From Raoultibacter massiliensis (GTDB lineage Bacteria > Actinomycetota > Coriobacteriia > Coriobacteriales > Eggerthellaceae), in the NCBI RefSeq assembly GCF_900199545.1, contig NZ_LT962671.1, forward strand, positions 821,989 through 858,636: a stretch of 36,648 bases of DNA. The letters run 5' to 3'. Shown here one piece after another: positions 17,176 to 24,162 of this stretch. A program made the position numbers and the translations under genes. The notes beneath the pieces were generated by a model. That model was not told the origin of the DNA, searched no databases, and saw nothing but the letters and a program-made list of their open reading frames with translations. Every line of letters begins with the position of its first letter. Position 1 is the first letter of the stretch.

Positions 17176-17907
17176 ATGAAACGAGTGAGCGAAGCGAAGT
17201 ATGAAATGTGCGAGATGAATCAGGACCAGGCGGCGCTGATCGGAAGAAGGGAATTCGTCGGCATGGCGGCGGCTGTGGGGGCTGGACTGTTTCTCGGCGG
17301 GCTCATGTCCGGATGTGCTTCGGAGCTGGGACAGGGCGTTTCCGGGGATGGAGAGCGCAGCGAGCAGTCTGCGGGAGAGGGATCTGCCGCGAGTGGCGCT
17401 GCACCTGAGGAAGAAGTTCGGATGGCAGCAGGAAAATCGCTCGTTGCGGTATTTTCGTGGTCGGGCAACACGCTTCAAATCGCCGGGCGTATCAACGAGC
17501 TTGTCGATAGCGATCTTTTTCGCATTGAGCCGTCTGAGCTCTATACTGAAAACTATGACGACCTGCTTGAAATTGGACGCGCCGAGCAAAACGAGGGAAT
17601 TCTGCCGGAGCTTGCGGCAACGGTTGAAAACTGGGATGAATACGAAACGGTGTACCTCGGGTTCCCAACCTGGTGGTCTCATCTTCCTCAGGCGGTGGCT
17701 TCGTTCTTGCACCTTCATGATCTGGCGGGTAAGACGGTCTTACCGTTTAACACGTCGGGGAGCAGCGGGTTTGCCAGCACTCTTTCCGACATCCAGTCGA
17801 TCTGTCCTGACGTGCGCCTTTCCGATGGGATCAGCATCACAGCGGATGCGGTAGCCGATTCACTCGATCAGGTTGACGCATGGCTGGGCGAATCGGGCCT
17901 TTGGTGA
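17176..17907 (+). CDS. Exported flavodoxin-domain lipoprotein
   Basis: A 243-residue protein with a twin-arginine-like signal, GRREF at residues 23-27, and a lipobox LMSGC ending at Cys47, so it is probably exported by the Tat route and lipid-anchored outside the membrane. A Ser/Gly/Glu-rich linker follows, then a flavodoxin fold: FSWSGNTLQIA (phosphate loop for FMN) near residue 95, IEPSELYTENYDDLL, VYLGFPTWW and LPFNTSGSSGF. Flavodoxins carry electrons or reduce quinones; the exported form and MerR control suggest a stress-response reductase, which is inference. The start is ATG 17176 with AAGGAG six bases upstream; an ATG at 17171 hits a stop at once. Confidence 0.85.
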   Translation: MKRVSEAKYEMCEMNQDQAALIGRREFVGMAAAVGAGLFLGGLMSGCASELGQGVSGDGERSEQSAGEGSAASGAAPEEEVRMAAGKSLVAVFSWSGNTLQIAGRINELVDSDLFRIEPSELYTENYDDLLEIGRAEQNEGILPELAATVENWDEYETVYLGFPTWWSHLPQAVASFLHLHDLAGKTVLPFNTSGSSGFASTLSDIQSICPDVRLSDGISITADAVADSLDQVDAWLGESGLW

Positions 17908-18043
17908 TGCGAAGGCGGTTACGGAGTGTGCCGTGGAGGATGTCTATGAAGCCAAGGGATTCGAAAGCTTCATCCGCTCGATCCGCAACACCTATGCCGA
18001 CGATTCGGTTTTGAGCGATTCGGACGAGATCGACTATGCTGCG
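17906..18043 (+). pseudogene. Short coding remnant after the flavodoxin gene
   Basis: The frame overlapping the flavodoxin stop reads 45 residues (AVTECAVEDVYEAKGFESFIRSIRNTYADDSVLSDSDEIDYAA) to a TAG inside a hairpin. Its composition is protein-like, but it lacks a start of family length; only a GTG at 17927 is possible. I do not recognise the family. It may be the tail of a gene whose front was deleted. Confidence 0.35.
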
Positions 18044-18089
18044 TAGACGCAGCATAGTAAAAGGGCAGGGTTCTTGAAGCCCTGCCCTT
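18034..18089. terminator. Double hairpin between convergent genes
   Basis: Two adjacent hairpins: CTATGCTGCG (18034-18043) with its complement at 18048-18057 around a TAGA loop, and AAGGGCAGGG (18061-18070) with its complement at 18080-18089. Read on the minus strand, the second is followed by TTTT, so it terminates the AMP-ligase gene; the first probably terminates the flavodoxin transcript. Confidence 0.65.
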
Positions 18090-18118
18090 CCATTGACGGT
18101 CTATTCGGAAGTCGTATG

Positions 18119-19876
18119 TCAGTCGGCATCCTTGTCGCGGATGACCGCACGGCGGATCTTTCCGTTCACGGTTTTCGGAAGCGCATCGACGTAGTCGATG
18201 ATGCGGGGGTATTTGTACGGAGCGGTTTGATGCTTGACCCAGGTTTGCAGTTCTTTGGTAAGCTCGGCGGTGCCGGCGAAGCCGGGAGCAAGCACGACAG
18301 TCGCCTTGACGGCGAATCCGCGCAGCTCGTCAGGCACTCCGGTGACGGCGCACTCGGCAACCGCCTCGTGCTCGAGCATGACGCTTTCGATTTCGAAAGG
18401 CCCGATGCGGTAGCCAGACGATTTGATCACGTCGTCGTTGCGGCCAACGTACCAGAAATAGCCATCCTCATCGCACCACGCGGTGTCTCCCGTATGGTAC
18501 CAGCCGTCGTGCATGGCGGCTGCGGTCTTCTCGTCATCGAGATAGTACTCGAGCATGAGTCCGGGCATCTTCGGCTCGCACTTGATGCAGATCTCGCCGG
18601 TTTCGCCGGTATTGCAGCGGGTTCCGTCATCGCGCAGGATATGGATGGTGTAGAGCGGAACGGGCTTGCCCATCGAACCCGGTCGCGGAACCGAATTGGT
18701 GAGATTCGCAATCGTGAGCGGCGTTTCGGTTTGCCCGAAGCCCTCGTAGATCGTGAGCCCCGTGTGCTCTTTCCAGAACTCGAAGATGTCGGGGTTGAGT
18801 GCTTCGCCTGCGGTGGTCGAATAAACGAGCGTCGAGAGGTCGTAGGCGTCCACGTTATCCTGCATGAACATGCGATACATCGTCGGTGGGCAGCAGAGCG
18901 TCGTAATGCCGTATTTCCCGATGAGGGAGAGGATGTCTCCTGCATGGAAGCGGTCGTAGTCGTAGGTGAACACGCAGGCTTCCATGAGCCACTGGCCGTA
19001 GTATTTGCCCCAGACGGCTTTGCCCCAGCCTGTATCGGCGATGGTGAAGTGGATGCCGTCGGGCAGCACGTTGTGCCAATGTTTGGCTGTGATGAGGTGG
19101 GCGAGAGCGTAGGCCGAATCATGCAGCACCATCTTGGGATTTCCCGAGGTGCCGCTTGAGAAGTACATGAGCATGGGGTCGGCCGAAGCCGTTTCGCACC
19201 GCTCGAATTCTTCGGATGCCGCGCGGACGCACGTGTTGAAATCGAGCCAGCCTTCGCGCACGGCGGGTTTGGCGCAGATGCCTTCCGGACCCGAGAGCTC
19301 GGATCCGATCGGATGATCCTGCTCGGAGAACAGCAGCTTGTGGTTCTCGTCTTCGGGGGTCAGACCGCCGCCTGCACCGTTGACGAGGATCTTCGTTTCA
19401 AGCGTGGCGCATGCGTCTTGCACGTTGTCGCATACCTCGGCAATATCGCCGAGGGTCGTTGCGATGATGGCCTTGATGCCTGCGCCGTTGAGGCGGTATT
19501 CGAGGTCATGTTCCTTGAGCATGAAGGTAGCGGGCACCATGACGGCACCGAGCTTGTGAAGCGCGGTGGCCACGAACCAGAACTGGTAGTGGCGGCGCAG
19601 GATCACCATTACCATGTCGCCGCGGCCAATGCCCTGATCCTTCAGGAAGTTCGCGGTTTTGTCCGACCAGCGCTTCATGTCGGCGAAGGTGAAAACATGC
19701 TCTTCGCCTTCAGGGTTGCACCATACCATGGCCCGGCGGTCGGGATCGTTGTCGGCTATGTCGTCGACAACGTCGTAGCCGAAGTTGAAATCATCGGGGC
19801 AGGTGACGGAAAACGATTCAAGCTGGTCAAGATCGTTATACGATTCGGTGACGTAACGGAGGTTCAAATTTCTCAT
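18119..19876 (-). CDS. AMP-forming acyl-CoA synthetase/ligase (copy 1)
   Basis: A 585-residue adenylate-forming CoA ligase. The AMP-binding P-loop reads YFSSGTSGNPKMVLH; other core motifs are TTAGEALNP, YEGFGQTE, YHTGDTAWCDEDGYFWYVGRNDDVIKSSGYRIGPFEIES and the C-terminal catalytic lysine in PKTVNGKIRR. Such enzymes join a carboxylic acid to CoA using ATP; a medium-chain or aromatic acid is plausible, but the substrate is unknown. The start is ATG 19876; the upstream extension is shadow. The ribosome binding site is weak (GAAAGA). It follows the XRE-cupin regulator by 89 bases on the same strand and resembles the ligase at 26099, about half its core motifs matching closely. Confidence 0.92.
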   Translation of the reverse strand: MRNLNLRYVTESYNDLDQLESFSVTCPDDFNFGYDVVDDIADNDPDRRAMVWCNPEGEEHVFTFADMKRWSDKTANFLKDQGIGRGDMVMVILRRHYQFWFVATALHKLGAVMVPATFMLKEHDLEYRLNGAGIKAIIATTLGDIAEVCDNVQDACATLETKILVNGAGGGLTPEDENHKLLFSEQDHPIGSELSGPEGICAKPAVREGWLDFNTCVRAASEEFERCETASADPMLMYFSSGTSGNPKMVLHDSAYALAHLITAKHWHNVLPDGIHFTIADTGWGKAVWGKYYGQWLMEACVFTYDYDRFHAGDILSLIGKYGITTLCCPPTMYRMFMQDNVDAYDLSTLVYSTTAGEALNPDIFEFWKEHTGLTIYEGFGQTETPLTIANLTNSVPRPGSMGKPVPLYTIHILRDDGTRCNTGETGEICIKCEPKMPGLMLEYYLDDEKTAAAMHDGWYHTGDTAWCDEDGYFWYVGRNDDVIKSSGYRIGPFEIESVMLEHEAVAECAVTGVPDELRGFAVKATVVLAPGFAGTAELTKELQTWVKHQTAPYKYPRIIDYVDALPKTVNGKIRRAVIRDKDAD

Positions 19877-19965
19877 GACAATCTTTCTTTCGAGCGGACG
19901 GCTGGACAGCCGTTGGCGGGCGATCGGGTTGGGATGTTGCGGCACTGTCGGCGATGCGGCAGTGC

Positions 19966-20550
19966 CTAAGAAATCTTGTCTTCTCCGGGCTTCATAACGA
20001 TCGCGAGGAACACGCATGGCTCGCCGCCTGTTGCGATCATGCCGTGGCCGCGTCCTGAATCGTACATGAGCATATCGCCGGCTTCGAGCTCTTCGACGTG
20101 GTCTTCGTAGGCGAAGCGCATCTTGCCCGACAGGATGTAGTCGATTTCCTGGCCGGTATGGCGAGAGAGGTGAATCGGCTGGTTCTGCTCTTCTTCGAGG
20201 TAAGGGGCGGTGACGAGGAACGGCTCCGCGATCTTGTTTTTGAAGTGGGGCGCCTTGTGCAGATACTCGAAACCGGCACGGCGTTTGATCGAGAGCCCAT
20301 CGTTGGCACGCGTGAGCGAATAGCCGCTTAAATGCGGGTTCTCGCCGGTGAGAAGCTCGATCACGTCGACTCCGAACTTCTCGGCGCATTTATAGAGGAA
20401 GGTAAATGAAAGGTCCTGCTCGCCGTTTTCCTGCGCGGAGTACTCTGCCACGCTGCGGCCCGTTGCGTCGGCCATCTCCTGCATGGTGAGGTCCATGTCC
20501 TCTCGCAGCGCGCGAATTCGACCTGCCACCTCTTTGATATTCGGCTCCAT
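19966..20550 (-). CDS. XRE-cupin regulator (copy 1)
   Basis: A 194-residue regulator. Residues 1-70 form an XRE helix-turn-helix (IKEVAGRIRALREDMDLTMQEMADATGRSVAEYSAQENGEQDLSFTFLYKCAEKFGVDV). Residues 110-194 form a cupin (PIHLSRHTGQEIDYILSGKMRFAYEDHVEELEAGDMLMYDSGRGHGMIATGGEPCVFLAIV) with the GQEIDY...HG metal-site pattern. Such proteins usually repress a neighbouring pathway, and the cupin binds an effector. AAGGAGG is nine bases before the ATG at 20550. It is paired with the ligase downstream, and a paralogous pair sits at 25538-27772. Confidence 0.9.
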   Translation of the reverse strand: MEPNIKEVAGRIRALREDMDLTMQEMADATGRSVAEYSAQENGEQDLSFTFLYKCAEKFGVDVIELLTGENPHLSGYSLTRANDGLSIKRRAGFEYLHKAPHFKNKIAEPFLVTAPYLEEEQNQPIHLSRHTGQEIDYILSGKMRFAYEDHVEELEAGDMLMYDSGRGHGMIATGGEPCVFLAIVMKPGEDKIS

Positions 20551-20719
20551 GAACATTGACCTCCTTTTCATTGTCTAGGATTATCGGCGTACGCGCTGCG
20601 GACGGTCTTCAATCAAGCGTTCGACGCGCGGTTTTTGCAATTGTATAGCAACCTATTTCCGATTCAGCTGGGATATCGAAGAATTCCCAAGGTGTTCCAG
20701 ATATCTTTGCCTGCGGCCC

Positions 20720-20750
20720 TTGACTTGGAGTGGACTTCAAGTGCTATATA
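20720..20750 (+). promoter_or_regulatory. MerR-type promoter of the second MerR gene
   Basis: TTGACT (20720-20725) and TATATA (20745-20750) are separated by 19 bases, as in MerR-activated promoters. ACTTGGAGT (20723-20731) and ACTTCAAGT (20734-20742) form an 8-of-9 matching dyad. The site lies about 115 bases before the MerR start, which points to autoregulation. Confidence 0.7.
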
Positions 20751-20798
20751 GGTGATAGGGATATCCGTTATCCCGAAAACAGCCAGATGCTACGAGGC

Positions 20799-20824
20799 GG
20801 TACCGCGCATGCGAGAGCGGTACC
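20799..20824 (+). promoter_or_regulatory. Hairpin in the leader of the second MerR gene
   Basis: GGTACCGC (20799-20806) pairs exactly with GCGGTACC (20817-20824) across a 10-base loop, in the untranslated leader of the MerR gene. It could affect translation or be a second regulator's site. The gap between the XRE-cupin and MerR genes (20551-20866) holds this, the MerR-type promoter and a 6-bp repeat at 20758-20774; nothing else is clear. Confidence 0.45.
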
Positions 20825-20866
20825 CTGAGATATAAGAGCGATATTGCGTAATACAAGGAGCGCGCC

Positions 20867-21262
20867 ATGCTGATTGCAGAAGTAAGCAAGAAATACGACA
20901 TTTCAGCCGATACGCTTCGTTACTACGAGCGCGTTGGGCTCATTCCCGCCGTCAATCGCCGCGATAACGGCATCCGCGATTACACCGAGGAAGACCTCAA
21001 CTGGGTTGAATTCATCAAATGCATGCGGGCTGCCGGAATCCAGGTCGAAGCGCTTATCGAATACGTTGCGCTCTACCAGCAGGGCGATGACACCAATGCG
21101 GCGCGCAAGGACATTCTGATCGAGCAGCGCGAGCAGCTCGTCGAGCGTATGGAGGATATGCGGGTGACGCTTGAAAGGCTCAACTACAAAATCGACAATT
21201 ACGATCGCGTTATGCGCAAAGGCATTGACATGTCCGACTGCAAGAACGCTGATAAAGGTTAG
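20867..21262 (+). CDS. MerR-family transcriptional regulator 2
   Basis: A 131-residue MerR protein: winged helix IAEVSKKYDISADTLRYYERVGLIPAVNRRDNGIRDYTEEDLNWVEFIKCMRAAGIQVEALIEYVAL and a coiled-coil dimerisation helix (ARKDILIEQREQLVERMEDMRVTLERLNYKIDNYD). Only one cysteine lies in the C-terminal tail, so metal sensing is unlikely. AAGGAG lies before the ATG. It is preceded by a MerR-type promoter, so it probably regulates itself; other targets are unknown. It is divergent from the XRE-cupin and ligase pair. Confidence 0.92.
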   Translation: MLIAEVSKKYDISADTLRYYERVGLIPAVNRRDNGIRDYTEEDLNWVEFIKCMRAAGIQVEALIEYVALYQQGDDTNAARKDILIEQREQLVERMEDMRVTLERLNYKIDNYDRVMRKGIDMSDCKNADKG

Positions 21263-21265
21263 GCT

Positions 21266-21283
21266 GAAGCGTAGAGACGCTTC
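21266..21283 (+). terminator. Short hairpin after the second MerR gene
   Basis: GAAGCGT (21266-21272) and ACGCTTC (21277-21283) pair perfectly around an AGAG loop, three bases after the MerR stop. No U tract follows, so termination is uncertain. Confidence 0.35.
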
Positions 21284-21411
21284 TCGGATTAAAGGTTGTC
21301 TGACGATCGCATTGAGCGAGCGCGTGTCGGGGCCATGTAGATTCGACTGTGGCGGCCGATGGTTTTGCTTGCCGGCCTTCTCCTGCATGGACGATCCTCG
21401 TCGTTGATCGA

Positions 21412-21444
21412 TTTGTGCCCGAGTCTGTCGGATTCGGGCACAAA
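21412..21444. repeat. Inverted repeat at the left end of the MITE-like element
   Basis: TTTGTGCCCGA (21412-21422) and TCGGGCACAAA (21434-21444) pair perfectly around an 11-base loop. The right arm overlaps the start of the MITE-like element, so the motif GGCACAAA occurs three times here. Confidence 0.55.
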
Positions 21445-21587
21445 ATTGGACCTGTGGCAAAATGTAAAAACATACATAACACCGAAGCCCTGGTTTTTGA
21501 TTTTTGCCATCAGGCGTTTTGCCGATTATTCCGCCTTAGCCATTATTATCATGTATTACATGATTGCCACAGGTCCAATTTTGTGCC
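21437..21587. mobile_element. MITE-like element with 24-bp terminal inverted repeats
   Basis: Bases 21437-21460 (beginning GGCACAAAATTGGACC) and 21564-21587 are perfect 24-base inverted repeats. Similarity continues imperfectly inward for about 20 bases (ATGTAA...ACAT...ATAA on both sides). The 151-bp unit has no coding frame and is much more AT-rich than its surroundings. GATT occurs on both flanks (21431-21434 and 21589-21592), a possible 4-bp target duplication if the ends are two and one bases wider. It resembles a non-autonomous transposon; no family can be named. Confidence 0.6.
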
Positions 21588-21613
21588 AGATTAATATATT
21601 ACCTAAAACGCAG

Positions 21614-21646
21614 CCGAGGGAAGATCGGGAGCGCATCTTCCCTCGG
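21614..21646. terminator. Strong hairpin without U tract
   Basis: CCGAGGGAAGAT (21614-21625) and its exact complement (21635-21646) form a 12-bp stem with a nine-base loop. No T run follows, so it may be a structural element. Confidence 0.4.
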
Positions 21647-21650
21647 GCAG

Positions 21651-21750
21651 TCGCTTGGATTCGCGTGCGGCTGTTCGAATGGGCATGCGATCATCCGGAT
21701 TTGCGTGCGGTCGCCTGAATGGGTGGGAGGCCGCTTGAATATGCAAGAGG
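21651..21750. repeat. Five degenerate 20-bp tandem repeats
   Basis: Five consecutive 20-base units begin at 21651, 21671, 21691, 21711 and 21731. Positions 7 (G), 9 (A), 10 (T), 13 (G), 17 (G) and 19 (G) are the same in all five; positions 3, 14 and 20 match in four. A rough consensus is TCGCTTGAATTGGCGTGCGG. The period is not a multiple of three and no gene spans it. Confidence 0.55.
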
Positions 21751-21885
21751 TGCCTAGGTGTCATCTCGGGCATGGCGCAAATCCACCGTCGCTTCCACGG
21801 CGGCAATCCGGCCGTGCAGTCCTTTGCAGCGATAATCCTACCGCGTAGGCAGGGATTGCTGCGATTCCGAGCCTCTGTCCCGGCA

Positions 21886-21915
21886 AATGTGGTTCAATTA
21901 AATGCGGCTCAATTA
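21886..21915 (+). repeat. 15-bp tandem direct repeat before the ATPase-vor operon
   Basis: AATGTGGTTCAATTA (21886-21900) is followed at once by AATGCGGCTCAATTA (21901-21915), differing at two bases. It lies about 105 bases before the P-loop ATPase start and may be a paired regulator site. Confidence 0.5.
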
Positions 21916-22019
21916 CCAACGAGAGTGCGGGCTTTTTGATCGGGCGGTTTACGGGTCACTGAAGTTTTTGTTCGCAAACCGTCTTCGAATATTTGCAGAG
22001 CGCAAAGAAAGGATTTCCG

Positions 22020-22799
22020 ATGGCCGAAGATATGGCAAACGGTTTGGCCGAAGGTGGCGGTGCCGCAGCGCGCGCAAGCGAGCAGGCTCTCTTTCCGCTT
22101 TCACCTATTACGGTGGTCATAGGGCATTACGGCGTTGGGAAGACTAATTTTGCCATCAACCTAGCACTCGATGCCGCGAAGCGCGGTCAGGAGGTTACGC
22201 TTGTCGACCTCGATGTCGTGAATCCGTATTTTCGCAGCAGCGATTACCGCGACACAATGGAAAGCGCGGGCGTTTCCGTTGTGAGTCCGATGTTCGCGGG
22301 CACGACGCTCGATTCCCCGAGTTTGTCGGGCGCCGTCTACACGGCGATCGAGGACGCCATGCGGCAGGAGGACGGCGAGCGCAAGTGCGTCGTGATCGAT
22401 GCGGGCGGTGACGACGTGGGAGCAACGGCGCTCGGCAGATTCGCGCCGCGGATAGCCGCGCAGCGCCACGAGGTTCTCTACGTGGTCAACAGATATCGCA
22501 ACCTTACACAAGAAGCGGACGAAGCCATCGGGCTTTTGGCCGAAATAGAAGCGAAGGCCTGCTTGCGGGCAACGGGCATCGTCGGAAATTCGCACCTCAA
22601 GCAGGACACGACCGATCAGACCATCTGCGATTCTGCGCCTTTCGTGAGCGAGGTGTCCGAAGCGTCGGGCTTGCCGATCGTGTGCACTACGGTGCCAAAA
22701 GAGATCGTTGGCCAGAAAAACGACTCGTTTTGGGAAAGCTGCGCTATCCAAAACGTGTATCCTGTGCAAGTGTATGTTCGTACTCCGTGGGGCACCTGA
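22020..22799 (+). CDS. MinD/ParA-like P-loop ATPase, vor operon
   Basis: A 259-residue P-loop NTPase of the CobQ/MinD/ParA class. Walker A is GHYGVGKTN at residues 35-43, followed by AINLALDAAKRGQEVTLVDLDVVNPYFRSSDYR, the switch region of this class, and VVIDAGGDDVGATALGRF for Walker B. It lacks the KGG deviant Walker A of true ParA. Similar ATPases sit beside 2-oxoacid oxidoreductases in other anaerobes; their role is not established. AAAGGA precedes the ATG at 22020. It starts the operon, 88 bases before the ferredoxin. Confidence 0.8.
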   Translation: MAEDMANGLAEGGGAAARASEQALFPLSPITVVIGHYGVGKTNFAINLALDAAKRGQEVTLVDLDVVNPYFRSSDYRDTMESAGVSVVSPMFAGTTLDSPSLSGAVYTAIEDAMRQEDGERKCVVIDAGGDDVGATALGRFAPRIAAQRHEVLYVVNRYRNLTQEADEAIGLLAEIEAKACLRATGIVGNSHLKQDTTDQTICDSAPFVSEVSEASGLPIVCTTVPKEIVGQKNDSFWESCAIQNVYPVQVYVRTPWGT

Positions 22800-22887
22800 T
22801 AACACCCGGTACATATCTGCACCGAGCAGCCGCGATGCGCGGCCTTGGTTGTTCGTAGAGTGCGCAATCAGACGAGGAAGGTTGACC

Positions 22888-23094
22888 ATGCCGAGAATTA
22901 TCGTAGACGATCATTTCTGCAAGGGGTGCGGTTTATGCGTCGATGCATGCCCGGTGGACATAATCGAGCTGGATTTCAAGAAGATTACGTCCAAAGGGTA
23001 CCACCCCGCTTATCTGGTCGATGAAGACAAATGCACAGGATGCATGTCGTGCGCCACGATGTGCCCCGATGTTGCGATTACGGTTGTGAGGTAG
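22888..23094 (+). CDS. 2[4Fe-4S] ferredoxin subunit of 2-oxoacid oxidoreductase
   Basis: A 68-residue ferredoxin with two cluster motifs, CKGCGLCVDACPVD and CTGCMSCATMCPDV, each with three close cysteines and a fourth before proline. It is the small iron-sulfur (delta) subunit that passes electrons from the oxidoreductase to free ferredoxin. GAGGAAGG lies 12 bases before the ATG at 22888; a longer upstream frame overlaps the ATPase and is rejected. The next gene starts two bases after its stop. Confidence 0.93.
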   Translation: MPRIIVDDHFCKGCGLCVDACPVDIIELDFKKITSKGYHPAYLVDEDKCTGCMSCATMCPDVAITVVR

Positions 23095-23096
23095 CC

Positions 23097-24161
23097 ATGG
23101 CTGAGAAAGTATTGATGAAGGGCAACGAGGTTCTGGCCGAAGCCGCTCTGCGCGCTGGGTGCCGGTTCTTCTTCGGGTATCCGATCACTCCGCAAACCGA
23201 ATTGGCGGCGTACATGTCGAAGCGTATGCCGAAGGTTGGGGGCACCTACCTTCAGGCCGAGAGCGAGATCGCCGCCATCAACATGGTGTACGGCGCGTCG
23301 GCGGCGGGTGCCCGCGTTATGACGTCCTCTTCTTCGCCGGGAATCTCGCTTAAGGGCGAGGGCATCTCGTACATGGCCGGCGCAGATCTGCCGGGCGTAA
23401 TCGTGAACGTGCAGCGCGGCGGCCCGGGACTCGGCGGTATCCAGCCTTCGCAGTCCGATTACTGGCAGGCGACCCGCGCAACCGGGCACGGTGATTTCCA
23501 GCTCATGGTGTTCGCCCCCTCAACGGTGCAGGAGATGGCCGATTGCGCGTTCCTCGCGTTTGAGAAGGCCGACGAATACCGTATGCCGGTCATGATCTTG
23601 GCCGACGGTATGCTCGGTCAGATGATGGAGCCGGTGGTCCTTCCCGAGCCGAAGGCCGATCTTCCCGACAAGCCGTGGGCGACGACCGGTCACAAAGGCG
23701 AGCGTGAGCACAACATCGTGAATTCTCTGTATCTGCAGGCTGCCGATCTTGAGCGCCTTAACAACGAGCGCTTCGAGCGCTATGCGAAAATAAAGGAAAC
23801 CGAGCAGCGCGCCGAGCTTTTCATGACCGACGATGCCGAGATCGTTGTCGTCGCGTTCGGCGCATCGGCCCGCATCGCGCGCAGCGCCGTCGTCACGGCT
23901 CGGGAAAAGGGGATCAAAGCCGGCCTCATTCGCCCGATCACCCTGTGGCCGTTTCCTTCCGATGCGATCGAATCGGTCATTCCCCATGCGAAGGTCCTTT
24001 TGAGCGTCGAGATGAATATGGGACAGATGGTGGACGACGTGCGGCTCGTTTCGGCAGGTCGCGTGCCGGTGGAATTCTTCGGGCATGCGGGCGGCATCAT
24101 CCCGACGCCTGCCGAGGTGCTCGAGCGGATCGAAACGTTGAATGGAAAGGCGGGTGCGTAA
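23097..24161 (+). CDS. vorB: 2-oxoacid:ferredoxin oxidoreductase alpha subunit (VorB-like)
   Basis: A 354-residue alpha subunit. It begins EKVLMKGNEVLAEAALRAGCRFFFGYPITPQTELAAYM and contains AESEIAAINMVYGASAAGARVMTSSSSPGISLKGEGISYMAGADLPGVIVNVQRGGPGLGGIQPSQSDYW, the conserved core of VorB/KorA alpha subunits. VorB forms act on branched 2-oxoacids such as 3-methyl-2-oxobutanoate, giving acyl-CoA and CO2, but the true substrate here is not fixed by sequence; 2-oxoglutarate is an alternative. The start ATG at 23097 lies two bases after the ferredoxin stop. Confidence 0.92.
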   Translation: MAEKVLMKGNEVLAEAALRAGCRFFFGYPITPQTELAAYMSKRMPKVGGTYLQAESEIAAINMVYGASAAGARVMTSSSSPGISLKGEGISYMAGADLPGVIVNVQRGGPGLGGIQPSQSDYWQATRATGHGDFQLMVFAPSTVQEMADCAFLAFEKADEYRMPVMILADGMLGQMMEPVVLPEPKADLPDKPWATTGHKGEREHNIVNSLYLQAADLERLNNERFERYAKIKETEQRAELFMTDDAEIVVVAFGASARIARSAVVTAREKGIKAGLIRPITLWPFPSDAIESVIPHAKVLLSVEMNMGQMVDDVRLVSAGRVPVEFFGHAGGIIPTPAEVLERIETLNGKAGA

Positions 24162-24162
24162 G

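Larger units (their letters stand above)
21263..22019. other. 757-base gene-free region
   Basis: No convincing gene lies here. It holds the MerR end hairpin, the inverted repeat and MITE-like element at 21412-21587, a 12-bp hairpin, the 20-bp and 15-bp tandem repeats and, at its right end, probably the promoter of the vor operon (TTGTTC then TATTTG about 16 bases later, from about 21968). A frame at 21564-21848 is rejected because it runs through the element arm and repeats. Confidence 0.7.

Noticed and set aside
17905..17949. UGA at the flavodoxin end read as selenocysteine
   Set aside because: Reading through gives about 13 residues before another UGA, with no family sequence and no visible SECIS hairpin directly after.
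21651..21750. CRISPR array
   Set aside because: The units are contiguous, degenerate and lack unique spacers, so it is a tandem repeat, not a CRISPR.
21564..21848. 94-residue plus-strand frame after the MITE-like element
   Set aside because: It runs through the element arm, a hairpin and the 20-bp repeats; there is no ribosome binding site.
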